Origin: Massilia sp. Root133
Lineage (GTDB): Bacteria; Pseudomonadota; Gammaproteobacteria; Burkholderiales; Burkholderiaceae_D
NCBI RefSeq assembly: GCF_001426525.1
Contig: NZ_LMEW01000033.1
Coordinates: 62,001-126,000, forward strand
DNA: 64,000 nucleotides
Direction: 5' to 3'
How positions within the stretch are numbered: position 1 is the first letter of the stretch; each line of letters opens with the position of its first letter. Of the stretch, positions 33,816 to 42,379 are shown piece by piece. Made by a program: the position numbers and the translations under genes. The notes beneath the pieces are model-generated. The model was not told the DNA's origin, ran no database searches, and was given only the letters and a program-made list of their open reading frames with translations.

Positions 33816-34241
33816 ATGGCAAATACCATTCACGTTGACGTCGTCTCGGCCGAAGAGCAGATCTTTTCGGGCGAAGCGGAATTCGTCGCGTTGCCGGGTG
33901 AAGCGGGTGAGCTGGGTATCTACCCGATGCACACCCCCTTGATCACGCGCATCCGCCCGGGTGCCGTACGCATCAAGGTGGCGGGCCGCAGCGACGAAGA
34001 GTTCGTGTTCGTTGCCGGCGGCATCCTGGAAGTCCAGCCGAAAGGCGTGACCGTCCTCGCCGACACCGCGATCCGCGGCGCCGACCTGGACGAAGCGAAA
34101 GCCCAGGAAGCCAAGCGCAAGGCCGAAGAGCTGATGGTCAACAAGGACTCGGTGATTGACTACGCCAAGGCGCAAGCCGAACTGGCGGCGGCGATCGCCC
34201 AGCTGGCGGCCATCGCCAAGCTGCGTCATAAAGGACGCTGA
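33816..34241 (+). CDS. atpC: F0F1 ATP synthase subunit epsilon
   Basis: A 141-residue subunit. The N-terminal beta sandwich begins TIHVDVVSAEEQIFSGEAEF and contains LPGEAGELGIYPMHTPLIT. The C-terminal helical hairpin (DLDEAKAQEAKRKAEELM onward) can inhibit rotation in relatives. It is the last gene of atpIBEFHAGDC, followed immediately by a strong terminator. Confidence 0.97.
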   Translation: MANTIHVDVVSAEEQIFSGEAEFVALPGEAGELGIYPMHTPLITRIRPGAVRIKVAGRSDEEFVFVAGGILEVQPKGVTVLADTAIRGADLDEAKAQEAKRKAEELMVNKDSVIDYAKAQAELAAAIAQLAAIAKLRHKGR

Positions 34242-34270
34242 TCGCTCGTCTTTTGAGCGCTCAAAAAAAA

Positions 34271-34296
34271 GGCAGCCCCGGCTGCCTTTTTTATTT
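34271..34296 (+). terminator. rho-independent terminator of the atp operon
   Basis: GGCAGCC and GGCTGCC pair around CC and are followed by TTTTTTATTT. The preceding A-run makes it potentially bidirectional. Confidence 0.9.
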
Positions 34297-34371
34297 CCCA
34301 AAACCGGGGTCAGAGCCCGGTTTTGGGAAATTGCTCCCAGGCTGTTGCCAAAAATCGGGCTCTGACCCCGG
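34297..34371. repeat. GGGGTCAGAGCCC-type palindromic element
   Basis: CCCAAAACCGGG (34297-34308) and CCCGGTTTTGGG (34316-34327) form a perfect 12-base hairpin arm pair. In addition CCGGGGTCAGAGCCCG (34304-34319) is repeated inverted at 34356-34371 as a perfect 16-base match. The two structures are mutually exclusive foldings. I recall similar GGGGTCAGAGCCC elements dispersed in betaproteobacterial genomes, so this is probably a small mobile palindromic repeat inserted just after the atp terminator. Confidence 0.7.
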
Positions 34372-34442
34372 TGTAAGCGGCGCCGTCTGATGATGCAAAC
34401 CTGATAAGCTAGTGTCAACGACAAGACAAACTCAGGCTTAGC

Positions 34443-34874
34443 ATGCGAACCATCGAACAAATCCTCCGCGCCGCCCGGACCGTGGCCGTCGTCGGGCTCT
34501 CGAACAAGCCCGAACGCGCCAGCCTGGAAGTCGCCAGCTACCTGCAGGAGCAGGGCTACCGCATCATCCCCGTCAACCCCGCCTACGCCGGCCAGGAAAT
34601 CCTCGGCGAGACCGTCTACGGCACTTTGCAGGAGGCGGCCGACGCGCTGGCGTCGTCCGGCACGCGCATCGACATCGTCGATTGCTTCCGCAAGTCGGAA
34701 GAGATTCCGCCGATCGCAAAGGACGCCATCGACGTGCGCGCCAGCTGCTTGTGGATGCAGCTCGGCATCGAGAACCAGGTCGCCGCCGACCTGGCCCGTG
34801 CCGCCGGCCTGGACGTGGTCATGAACCACTGCATGCTGATCGAACACCGCAAGCTGGGAGAACAGGCCGCATGA
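34443..34874 (+). CDS. CoA-binding protein (YccU-like)
   Basis: A 143-residue single-domain Rossmann-fold CoA-binding protein, homologous to the N-terminal CoA-binding domain of succinyl-CoA/acyl-CoA synthetases. Key sequences are TVAVVGLSNKPERASLEVA near residue 13, RIIPVNPAYAGQEILGE, and DIVDCFRKSEEIPPIAKDA near 76. The C-terminal MNHCMLIEHRKL is typical of YccU. Such stand-alone domains have no proven reaction. It overlaps the following PPK2 gene by four bases (ATGA), so the two are co-expressed. Confidence 0.9.
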   Translation: MRTIEQILRAARTVAVVGLSNKPERASLEVASYLQEQGYRIIPVNPAYAGQEILGETVYGTLQEAADALASSGTRIDIVDCFRKSEEIPPIAKDAIDVRASCLWMQLGIENQVAADLARAAGLDVVMNHCMLIEHRKLGEQAA

Positions 34875-35707
34875 GCATGCTGGAACGCTTCCGCGCGCCG
34901 AAAAACCTGGAACTGCGCGACAAGGATGCCGGCGCCACCCCGCTGCGCGACGACAAGAAGGGCAAGCTCAAGAATGGCGAACTCAAGGAGCGCGAGCGGG
35001 CGCTCACTGCCGAGCTGACGGCCGAAGTGGCCAAGCTGCAGGAAAAGCTGTACGCGGCGCGCGACCGGAAGCTGCTGCTGATCCTGCAAGGTATGGACAC
35101 GTCCGGCAAGGATGGCACCGTGCGCGCGCTGTTCTCGCAGATCAATCCGATGGGCCTGCACGCCACCGGTTTCGTGGCCCCGACCGAGAAGGAAAAGGCC
35201 CACGATTTCCTCTGGCGCGTGCACGCGCGCGTGCCGGCCAAGGGAGAAATCGGCATCTTCAACCGCAGCCATTACGAGGACGTGCTCGTGCCGCGCATTC
35301 TCGGCACGCTGGACGGGAAGGACCTCGAGCGCCGCTACGCCCACATCCGCGACTTCGAACGCATGCTGGCGGAGACGGGGACGACGGTCATGAAGGTCTT
35401 CCTGCACATCTCGAAGGACGAGCAGCGCGAGCGCCTGCAGGCGCGCCTGGACGACCCGGAGAAGCATTGGAAGTTCGACCCGGCCGACCTCACCGCGCGC
35501 GAGAAATGGGACGTCTACCAGGGCGCCTACGCCGATGCGATCAACGCGACGGACTGCGACCACGCGCCGTGGTACATCGTGCCGGCCGATTCGAAGACGC
35601 ACCGCAACCTGATCATCGCGCACCTGATGCTGGAAACGATGCAGGGCATGAAGCTCGAATGGCCTCAGCCGAAGGCGGACATGTCGAAGGTAAGGATAGA
35701 CAACTGA
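34871..35707 (+). CDS. PPK2-family polyphosphate kinase
   Basis: A 278-residue polyphosphate kinase 2 of the single-domain type, which moves phosphate between polyphosphate and nucleotides. Walker A is GMDTSGKDG with the P-loop Lys at residue 80. The lid and Walker B region contains EIGIFNRSHYEDVLVPR, where the Arg and Asp are catalytic. The conserved KVFLHISKDEQRERLQARLD and HAPWYIVPADSKTHRNLI complete the family pattern. The ATG lies in the ATGAGCATG overlap with the upstream CoA-binding gene. The nucleotide preference (AMP, ADP or both) cannot be fixed by eye. Confidence 0.93.
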   Translation: MSMLERFRAPKNLELRDKDAGATPLRDDKKGKLKNGELKERERALTAELTAEVAKLQEKLYAARDRKLLLILQGMDTSGKDGTVRALFSQINPMGLHATGFVAPTEKEKAHDFLWRVHARVPAKGEIGIFNRSHYEDVLVPRILGTLDGKDLERRYAHIRDFERMLAETGTTVMKVFLHISKDEQRERLQARLDDPEKHWKFDPADLTAREKWDVYQGAYADAINATDCDHAPWYIVPADSKTHRNLIIAHLMLETMQGMKLEWPQPKADMSKVRIDN

Positions 35708-35781
35708 GTCGACGGGTGAGCCTGCCGGTCCGCGTCGATTGGCATAGAATGAAGATCCACCAACCCGTGCGATTTCCGACC

Positions 35782-36378
35782 ATGCTCAAGTCCACCGCTT
35801 TGCTGCTTTCCCTCGGCGCCGCCGCGACCTTCTCCACGCTGACGGCGGCACCCGCGCTGGCGCAGACCCCGGCCGCCCAGCCTGCGGCCCATCCGGCCAG
35901 CTGCCCCGCCGTGCTGAAGCACACCTTCAACCGCCTGCAGGACGAAGCGCCGCAGGACCTGTGCCAGTACAACGGCAAGGTCGTGCTGGTGGTGAACACG
36001 GCCAGCTACTGCGGCTTCACCAAGCAGTACGAGGGCCTGGAAAAGCTGTACGCGAAGTACGCGCCGCGCGGCCTCGTCGTGCTGGGCTTCCCGTCGAACG
36101 ATTTCAAGCAGGAAGACGCCGACGCGAAGAAGATCGCCGACCTTTGCTACAACACGTACGGCGTGAAGTTCCCGATGTTCACCAGCACCGTCGTCTCCGG
36201 CGATAAAGCCAATCCGTTGTATTCGGAGCTGATCAAGGCGACCGGCAACCAGCCCAAGTGGAACTTCAACAAATACCTGATCGACCGCAACGGCAAAGTC
36301 ATCGATTACTTCCCGAGCAAGGTGACGCCGGAAGATCCTGCCCTCGTCGGCAAGATCGAGCAGGCACTCAAAGGCTGA
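35782..36378 (+). CDS. secreted glutathione peroxidase-family thiol peroxidase
   Basis: A 198-residue exported member of the glutathione peroxidase family. The signal peptide covers about residues 1-27 (STALLLSLGAAATFSTLTAA, then PALA). The redox centre is NTASYCGFTKQYEGLEKLY with Cys in place of selenocysteine. Other motifs are LGFPSNDFKQEDAD (normally FPCNQF; the Cys is replaced by Ser and Gln by Asp) and KWNFNKYLIDRNG with the catalytic Trp/Asn. Periplasmic location and the missing second motif residues suggest a thioredoxin-type rather than glutathione-type mechanism. An ATG 33 bases upstream is an alternative start. Confidence 0.9.
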   Translation: MLKSTALLLSLGAAATFSTLTAAPALAQTPAAQPAAHPASCPAVLKHTFNRLQDEAPQDLCQYNGKVVLVVNTASYCGFTKQYEGLEKLYAKYAPRGLVVLGFPSNDFKQEDADAKKIADLCYNTYGVKFPMFTSTVVSGDKANPLYSELIKATGNQPKWNFNKYLIDRNGKVIDYFPSKVTPEDPALVGKIEQALKG

Positions 36379-36586
36379 GTCCGCCAATCATCCCATCGTG
36401 GGCATTTTGATGCACATCAACGATTTTGTTGAGGTGGCTCAATAGACTGTCTTCATCGAATCCAAATGAAGAAGAGTCCCACGATGCACCTCCCCGCCTG
36501 AACGCCCGCAGCACCGAATCCCCGCTTCCTCCAAAAGCGTGCCGGCCGTAACTGGCCGGTTTTGGCCGGCCTCGTGCTGGCCCTTT

Positions 36587-38431
36587 TTACTTGCGCAGCA
36601 CGGCGCGCAGCGGCCCGCGCAGCGCGTTGCAGACGACGATCTCCTGCGCACGCGCGAGGCTCTCGCGCGTGAGCGGGCATTCGATCGCACCCCAGGCCGG
36701 ATCGTCCAGCAGCACGCCGCGCATCACGCCGGGCAGCACGCCGGACGACAGCGGCGGCGTGTACCAGCGACCGCCGATTTTCACGAACACATTGCTGCGG
36801 CCGCCCTCCGTCAACTCGCCGCGCTCGTTGAAGAACAGGGTATCGAAGGCGCCCGCGCTTTCCGCCGCGCGCCAGGCGGCGTCGTAGCGGCTGCGGATGC
36901 TCGTTTTATGGCGCAGGAAGACGTCGTGCGCGCGCGTGGGAGAGTCCGCCAACAGCACGGCGACCGGTTCCTGCAGCAGCGCCAGCGCGCCCGTCTGCAC
37001 GACGATCTCGCCGTCGGGACGCAGCGCGAGCCGCACGCGGTGCGGGGCGTCGTCCGGCAGCGCGGCACACGCTTTTACCACGACTGCACGCGCCAGGTCC
37101 GGCTTGAACGGATGGCCGAAATACGCGGCCGATGCACCCAGGCGCGCAAGGTGGCGTTCCAGGTGACGGCACCCGTCCACGCGCGTGGCGTGGATGGTCT
37201 CGAAGATCTCGAAGTCGTTCGCCAGGCCCGTGAGGAAGCCGGCCTTGAGCCGGCATTCGGCAAACTCGGCGCCCGCGTCGCTGTCGTACACGATGCCCGC
37301 ACCGACACCCAGTTCGCCGTGCCGCACGCCATTCTGTTCCGGCAGCAGGGTCAGCGTGCGGATCGGGACGGATAAACAGAAATCGCCGAAGCGCGCGTGC
37401 TGCAGCGTCCCGAACCCGCTGCCCGCCGGCGGATCGATCCACCCGACCGCGCCCGTGTAGATGCCGCGTGCGGCCGGTTCCAGTTCGCGGATGATTTCCA
37501 TCGTGCGGCGCTTGGGCGCGCCCGTGATCGAACCGCAGGGATACAAGGCGGCGAAGATGTCCTGCAACGTGGTGCCGGGCGCGAGCTGGGCCTGCACGGT
37601 GGACGTCATCTGCAGCACGCTGCTGTAGCGCTTCACCTCGAACAGCGCCGGCACGCCCACGCTGCCGGTGCGCGCGATGCGTCCCAGGTCGTTGCGCAGC
37701 AGGTCGACGATCATCAGGTTCTCGGCGCGGTTCTTCGGATCCGCGGCCAGCTGCTGCGCGCGCACGGCGTTCACGACATCGTCGTGCAGGTCCGCGGGCG
37801 CCGTGCCCTTCATCGGACGCGCCAGCAGGCGGCCCGCGTCATGGCGCACGAACAGTTCCGGCGACAGCGACAGCACCGCGCGGCCATCCGGCAGGGAGAC
37901 AAGCGCGCCGTAGGGCACCGGCTGGCGTGCGCGCAGGCGCGCGTACAGCTGTTTGATGTCGCCGAAGGCGTCGAAGCGGAGACGGTACGTGTAGTTGACC
38001 TGGTACGTGTCGCCGGCCGCGATGTAGTCGCGGATGCGGTCGATGGCCCGCGCGAACGTGGCCTCGTCGACGTTGGCGCGCACGGCGCCGATGCCGGCCG
38101 GGCCACTGGCTTCGTCCGCGGCGAGCCAGGTGTCGACCTGGGCCGCGTCCAGCATCGTGTAGCGTTCGAACAGCAGCACCTGGGCCAGCGGCGCGTGCAG
38201 CTCGCGCGGTGCTGCGATGCCGAGCAACTGCTCGCCCAGTTCATAGGTGAGCACCGGCACGGCGTGCAGGCCGCGCGCGAGGGCGTCCTGCACGCCGTCC
38301 AGCAGGTGCGGCCAGTCTTCCACGTGCTGGCATGCCAGCACGCCCGCATAGCCCTCGTACAGGCGCGAGCGCGCCTGCGCATGGCCTTCGGGGCTCGCGT
38401 CATCGAGCAGGGCGAACACGGTGGCGTCCAT
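36587..38431 (-). CDS. pabB: fused aminodeoxychorismate synthase component I and aminodeoxychorismate lyase-like protein (PabB-PabC)
   Basis: A 614-residue fusion serving p-aminobenzoate and folate synthesis. The chorismate-binding PabB part occupies about residues 115-375. Its motifs are GDTYQVNYTYRLRF, the RPMKGTAPA region, NLMIVDLLRNDLGRIA and YPCGSITGAPKRRTMEII. From about 400 to the end is a class IV aminotransferase-like domain (FEIFETIHATRVDG, HLERHLARLGASA, the probable PLP Lys in RHKTSIRSRYD, NERGELTEGGRSNVFV), which would release pyruvate from aminodeoxychorismate. E. coli uses separate PabB and PabC. It is the last of three minus-strand genes, 11 bases after slmA. Confidence 0.92.
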   Translation of the reverse strand: MDATVFALLDDASPEGHAQARSRLYEGYAGVLACQHVEDWPHLLDGVQDALARGLHAVPVLTYELGEQLLGIAAPRELHAPLAQVLLFERYTMLDAAQVDTWLAADEASGPAGIGAVRANVDEATFARAIDRIRDYIAAGDTYQVNYTYRLRFDAFGDIKQLYARLRARQPVPYGALVSLPDGRAVLSLSPELFVRHDAGRLLARPMKGTAPADLHDDVVNAVRAQQLAADPKNRAENLMIVDLLRNDLGRIARTGSVGVPALFEVKRYSSVLQMTSTVQAQLAPGTTLQDIFAALYPCGSITGAPKRRTMEIIRELEPAARGIYTGAVGWIDPPAGSGFGTLQHARFGDFCLSVPIRTLTLLPEQNGVRHGELGVGAGIVYDSDAGAEFAECRLKAGFLTGLANDFEIFETIHATRVDGCRHLERHLARLGASAAYFGHPFKPDLARAVVVKACAALPDDAPHRVRLALRPDGEIVVQTGALALLQEPVAVLLADSPTRAHDVFLRHKTSIRSRYDAAWRAAESAGAFDTLFFNERGELTEGGRSNVFVKIGGRWYTPPLSSGVLPGVMRGVLLDDPAWGAIECPLTRESLARAQEIVVCNALRGPLRAVLRK

Positions 38432-38442
38432 GGCGATCGATA

Positions 38443-39021
38443 TCAGGCGGCGAGGAGGAGGGCCAGCTGCAGCGGGCTGTTCTCGACAGGGTGCTGCTTG
38501 AAACCGCTCTTGGCGTAGCGGTGCCAGCGTCCCGTCACGTACGCGACGAGCATTCCGGCGCGCGCGGCCACGTCTTCCTCGCGGCCGTGGCCCTGCGTGC
38601 TGGCCACGCGCAGCGCCTGCTTGAACGCCAGCTCGACCTTGTCGTAGAACTGGTTCATGCGCAGGACCAGGCGGTCGTCCTCGCCGACGAGGGCATCGCC
38701 GATCAGCACGCGCGTCATGCCCGGATTGTTGGCGGAGAACGACAGCAGGATCTGCAGCATCGCATGCGCCTGCGCGACGCCGTTGTCCTCGCGTTCGGCG
38801 ACCTGGTTGAACAGGGTGAACACGGTGCCCTCGATGAATTCGATCAGCCCCTCGAACATCTGCGCCTTGCTGGCGAAATGGCGATACAGGGCCGCTTCCG
38901 ACACCGTCAGCCGGGCGGCCAGCGCCGCCGTCGTGATCTTCTCGCCCTTCGGGTGTTCGAGCATGGCCGCCAGGGCCTGGAGGATCTGCTGCTTGCGTTG
39001 GCCCGGCTTGGTGCTTGCCAT
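38443..39021 (-). CDS. slmA: TetR-fold nucleoid occlusion factor SlmA
   Basis: A 192-residue TetR-fold protein. The DNA-binding helix-turn-helix is at about residues 30-52 (TTAALAARLTVSEAALYRHF). The adjacent SKAQMFEGLIEFIEGTVFTL is highly characteristic of SlmA, which binds specific chromosomal sites and blocks FtsZ assembly over DNA. The C-terminal GRWHRYAKSGFKQHP is also family-specific. It lies four bases downstream of a pyrimidine 5'-nucleotidase-like gene on the same strand, matching the usual betaproteobacterial order near argB. Confidence 0.94.
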   Translation of the reverse strand: MASTKPGQRKQQILQALAAMLEHPKGEKITTAALAARLTVSEAALYRHFASKAQMFEGLIEFIEGTVFTLFNQVAEREDNGVAQAHAMLQILLSFSANNPGMTRVLIGDALVGEDDRLVLRMNQFYDKVELAFKQALRVASTQGHGREEDVAARAGMLVAYVTGRWHRYAKSGFKQHPVENSPLQLALLLAA

Positions 39022-39025
39022 GTTG

Positions 39026-39772
39026 TTAGAGGTTCTCCGTGATGTGTCGAGGTGCGAGCCGGCGCAGGTGCGCGGGCAGCCGAAGAACGGATTTTACTTT
39101 GACATCGACGTAACCGGGGCGTTTGACCATCTTCGGCAGGGGGGCTTTGCCGATCGGATCGCTGTAGCGCAGGTATTGCGTGACCCAGGCCGTGCGCAGG
39201 CCGAGCTGCTTGGCGCGCTTGAGGTTGATGAGCGTGTCCTCGACGAGGATGCAGCGCCGCGCCGACACGCCGTGGCGCCGCAGCAGGCGGCGCAGCATCA
39301 GCTTCGACGGCTTGGGATGCAGCTGGCCGTGCACGCGCATGTCCTCGATCGAGACGTGGTGCGCGAACTGGCGCTGCAGGCCGATGTGGCGCACGACACC
39401 CGTCGAATACGCGGTCGGCGCGTTCGTCAGCAGGATCTTGCGCCCCGGCAGGCGGCGCAGCAGGCGCTCCAGGCCGCGCTCGTAGCGCACCAGCTCGTGC
39501 AGGGCGCCGATGTCGTGCGTCTGGCGCAGGAAGTCGGCCGCGTCGACGCGGTGGTGGCGGATCATGCCCAGCAGCGTCGCGCCGTAGCGTTTCCAGTAGC
39601 CGATGCGGGCCGCGTCGACGGCTTCCTGGCTCGCGGGCGTGACGCCATCGCCGAGCACGCGCGCGATGTATGTGTTCATGTTGGCGCTGATCGCCGGAAA
39701 GATCGCGTGCGATGCATCGTGCAGCGTGTTGTCGAGGTCGAACAGCCAGACAGGCGAGGGGAGCTTGGGCAC
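39026..39772 (-). CDS. HAD-superfamily pyrimidine 5'-nucleotidase
   Basis: A 248-residue HAD hydrolase of the yeast SDT1-like pyrimidine 5'-nucleotidase group. Motif I is VWLFDLDNTLHDAS with the nucleophilic Asp near residue 10. Motif II is KILLTNAPTAYST. The Lys of motif III is in HPKPSKLMLRRLL and motif IV is CILVEDTLINLKRAK. No ATG is available near the conserved start; the GTG at 39770-39772 (VPKLPSPVWLFDLDN) is the best candidate, and a TATAAT-like box lies about 31-36 bases upstream on the minus strand (39803-39808). The protein is followed directly by slmA. Confidence 0.88.
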   Translation of the reverse strand: MPKLPSPVWLFDLDNTLHDASHAIFPAISANMNTYIARVLGDGVTPASQEAVDAARIGYWKRYGATLLGMIRHHRVDAADFLRQTHDIGALHELVRYERGLERLLRRLPGRKILLTNAPTAYSTGVVRHIGLQRQFAHHVSIEDMRVHGQLHPKPSKLMLRRLLRRHGVSARRCILVEDTLINLKRAKQLGLRTAWVTQYLRYSDPIGKAPLPKMVKRPGYVDVKVKSVLRLPAHLRRLAPRHITENL

Positions 39773-39886
39773 AGTGGGAATGGAACGGACAAGGGAATCC
39801 AGATTATATCGGCATGACGCAGCGCGGTTCTTCCTCTGATCCAGATCGCATGCCCGGCTGTCGGGCCGATCCAGAATGGGTCGAGG

Positions 39887-40792
39887 ATGACTTCCGCGAG
39901 GATGCGTATGCGCCGCTTCTTCCACCTGATTCTGGTATGCCTGCTGGCCACGCCGCTCGCCCATGCGACCGACCGCGGTGCGCTGTTCCGGCTCACGCTG
40001 GACGGTCACGTGATGCATCTGTTCGGCACCTTGCACGTCGGCCTGCCGGACTTCTATCCACTCGAAGACCGCCTCACGGGCGCGCTGGCCGAGGCGTCGA
40101 CGCTGGCGCTCGAGATCGATCCCGACCAGCCGCGTGCCGACCTGCAGGACGCGCTGCGCACGTACGGCATGCTCGCGCCCGGCAATCCCGCCTACGACAG
40201 CCTGCCGCCCGAGCAGAAGCAGCGTCTCGACAGGCTGTTGCAGCAGGGGGGCCTCGACGCATCATCGATGTTGAGCTTCAAACCGGTGCTGCTGGCGACG
40301 ATGCTGGCACTGGCCGAATACACGCGCCAGGGGTACCGGTCCGACTTGTCGAGCGATGCGTGGCTGGCCCGCCAGGCGCGCCGGCACCGTGTCCGGGTGC
40401 TGGCGCTGGAATCATTGGGCGGCCAATTGGCGCTGCTGGACCGCCTGCCGACGCCGGACCGCTGGCGGTTTCTGGAAGAGATGATGGACACGATCGAATC
40501 CGGCGCCCAGCGCACGGAAGCCCGGGAAGTCGTGCGGGCCTGGAGCACGGCGGACCGGCAGGCGCTCGACCGGATGGCGGCGCGGTGCGAGACGGACCGG
40601 AGCGTGTCCGGCCGCTTCGTGACCCAGGTACTGCTGAAGGAGAGAAACGTCGGCCTGGCCGAGCGCCTGCTGCAGTTGCTGCGTGACGAGGACCGGACCG
40701 TGGCCGCGATCGGCGTGCTGCATTTGCTGGGGACCGGGAGCGTGCCGGCGTTGCTTGAGCGGAGCGGGGTGACGATTGAACGGATCTACTGA
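39887..40792 (+). CDS. TraB/GumN family protein, probably exported
   Basis: A 301-residue TraB/GumN-family protein with an N-terminal signal-like segment (FFHLILVCLLATPLAHA). The first family motif is MHLFGTLHVGLPDFYPLEDR near residue 43, and the second is TVAAIGVLHLLGTGSVPALL near the C-terminus. Both His-containing GxxH motifs support a metal-dependent peptidase-like fold proposed for this family, but the reaction is unproven. Three in-frame ATGs (39887, 39902, 39908) are possible; the third has GAGG at a good distance. The gene is divergent from the nucleotidase gene by about 115 bases. Confidence 0.85.
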   Translation: MTSARMRMRRFFHLILVCLLATPLAHATDRGALFRLTLDGHVMHLFGTLHVGLPDFYPLEDRLTGALAEASTLALEIDPDQPRADLQDALRTYGMLAPGNPAYDSLPPEQKQRLDRLLQQGGLDASSMLSFKPVLLATMLALAEYTRQGYRSDLSSDAWLARQARRHRVRVLALESLGGQLALLDRLPTPDRWRFLEEMMDTIESGAQRTEAREVVRAWSTADRQALDRMAARCETDRSVSGRFVTQVLLKERNVGLAERLLQLLRDEDRTVAAIGVLHLLGTGSVPALLERSGVTIERIY

Positions 40793-40795
40793 GCT

Positions 40796-40922
40796 GTCAT
40801 TTCCAGCATTGCCGGAAATGACTTTCCAGCATTGCTGAAAATGACTTCCCGCCCGCGCGGGAATCCATATTGAAGCTGCTAAAGAGGCTCAGCATGGGTT
40901 CCCGCTTTCGCGGGAACGACGG
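40796..40922. repeat. composite REP-like palindromic repeat, copy A
   Basis: It starts with GTCATTTCC and GGAAATGAC arms (a perfect nine-base inverted repeat) and a second TTTCCAGC/GCTGAAAA hairpin. A GC-rich CCCGCGCGGG and a GTTCCCGCTTTCGCGGGAAC hairpin follow. The last 29 bases (40894-40922) are identical to 45306-45334. It fills the gap between the TraB-like gene and the tRNA-Asp terminator. Confidence 0.75.
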
Positions 40923-40932
40923 ATGCGAAACG

Positions 40933-40965
40933 AAAAAGGGCCCGACGAATCGGACCCTTTTTTTA
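40933..40965 (-). terminator. terminator downstream of tRNA-Asp
   Basis: GGGCCCGA and TCGGACCC (one wobble) are flanked by A and T runs on both sides. It ends transcription of the minus-strand tRNA-Asp and could also stop plus-strand read-through. Confidence 0.75.
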
Positions 40966-40969
40966 ATTC

Positions 40970-41046
40970 TGGCGGAGCGGACGGGGCTCGAACCCGCGAC
41001 CCCCGGCGTGACAGGCCGGTATTCTAACCAACTGAACTACCGCTCC
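40970..41046 (-). tRNA. tRNA-Asp (GTC)
   Basis: Read on the minus strand, the 77-base gene starts GGAGCGGTAGTTCAG. It has the anticodon loop CTGTCAC with anticodon GTC, the T-arm GCGGGTTCGAGCCCCGT, and a 3' CCGCTCC-G-CCA. The acceptor stem pairs GGAGCGG with CCGCTCC perfectly, and CCA is encoded. Confidence 0.97.
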
Positions 41047-41201
41047 AGCTTTTACTGCGCTCTCGCATCCTGACGCTTGTCATCGCGCCGCGAGTGTCCT
41101 GCATTCCTGCCGCGCAAACGCGCAGCGTGGACAAGATGCTTGTCTTATCCGTTACGTCAGGCATCGGGGATACCAAAACAGGCGGGAATCTGGACAAATC
41201 C

Positions 41202-41276
<75 letters not shown>

Positions 41277-41313
41277 AGTGATTTTTGTGGCGCCATTAAG
41301 ACGCCACAGAAAT

Positions 41314-42243
41314 TCAGTGCGAGCGGATCATAGTGCCAAAAGCCTGTTCGGTCAAGACTTCCAGCAACAAAGAGTGCTCGATGCGGCCATCGATGATGTG
41401 CACGGTGTTCACGCCCGACTTCGCGGCGTCCAGCGCCGACGAGATTTTCGGCAGCATGCCGCCGGAAATCGTGCCGTCCGCGAACATCTCGTCGATCTCG
41501 CGTGCCGACAGGTCGGTCACCAGGTTGCCGCTCTTGTCCTGCACGCCCGCGATATTGGTCATCATGATCAGCTTTTCGGCTTTCAGGATTTCCGCGATCT
41601 TGCCGGCGACGACGTCGGCGTTGATGTTGTAGGCCTGGCCGTCCTGGCCGAAACCGATCGGCGAGATGATCGGGATGAAGGCGTCGTCCTGCAGCGCTTT
41701 CACGACGGCCGGATTGATCGCTTCGATTTCGCCGACAAAACCGATGTCGAGGAACTCGCCCGGCTTCTCCTTGTCCGGCATGGCCATCCGGCGTGCGCGG
41801 ATCAGGCCGCCGTCCTTGCCGGTCAGGCCCACGGCCTGGCCGCCGTAGTGGTTGATCAGCATGACGATGTCCTGCTGGACTTCGCCGCCCAGCACCCACT
41901 CCACCACTTCCATGGTTTCTTCGTCGGTGATGCGCATGCCTTGCACGAAGGTGCCCTGCTTGCCGATTTTCTTCAGGGCGTTGTCGATCTGCGGACCGCC
42001 GCCGTGCACCACGACCGGGTTCATGCCGACCAGCTTCAGCAGGATGACGTCGCGCGCGAAGCCGTGTTTCAGGCGCTCGTCGGTCATCGCGTTGCCGCCG
42101 TATTTGATGACGATGGTCTTGCCGTGGAAATTACGGATGTAGGGGAGCGCTTCGGCCAGGATCTGCGCCTTGATCTGCGGCGAGACCGCAGTCAGGTCGT
42201 TGTTCTGGTCGGCGCCCGTCAGATTGGTCAGCGTTGCGTTCAT
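41314..42243 (-). CDS. argB: acetylglutamate kinase
   Basis: A 309-residue amino acid kinase catalysing the second step of arginine synthesis, phosphorylation of N-acetylglutamate. Conserved elements are TIVIKYGGNAMTDE near residue 44, PVVVHGGGPQIDNALKKIG, YNINADVVAGKIAEIL and SGGMLPKISSALDAAKSGV near the C-terminus. Its N-terminal extension (about residues 1-35 before LPYIRNF) resembles the arginine-sensitive hexameric enzymes, so feedback inhibition is likely. The ATG chosen removes 13 residues of an upstream in-frame extension, but no good Shine-Dalgarno is seen at either start. Confidence 0.96.
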   Translation of the reverse strand: MNATLTNLTGADQNNDLTAVSPQIKAQILAEALPYIRNFHGKTIVIKYGGNAMTDERLKHGFARDVILLKLVGMNPVVVHGGGPQIDNALKKIGKQGTFVQGMRITDEETMEVVEWVLGGEVQQDIVMLINHYGGQAVGLTGKDGGLIRARRMAMPDKEKPGEFLDIGFVGEIEAINPAVVKALQDDAFIPIISPIGFGQDGQAYNINADVVAGKIAEILKAEKLIMMTNIAGVQDKSGNLVTDLSAREIDEMFADGTISGGMLPKISSALDAAKSGVNTVHIIDGRIEHSLLLEVLTEQAFGTMIRSH

Positions 42244-42379
42244 TGGGGGTCCGGAAAAGAATTTGCGAGATTTTACAGGCAATAGCCTACCGCAGTGGCC
42301 ATTATAGAAGTTCTATGTTGTATTTTCTGGCACCGGCCGTTAAGGTGCATTACATCTGGATACACGATGTCACCTTTGC

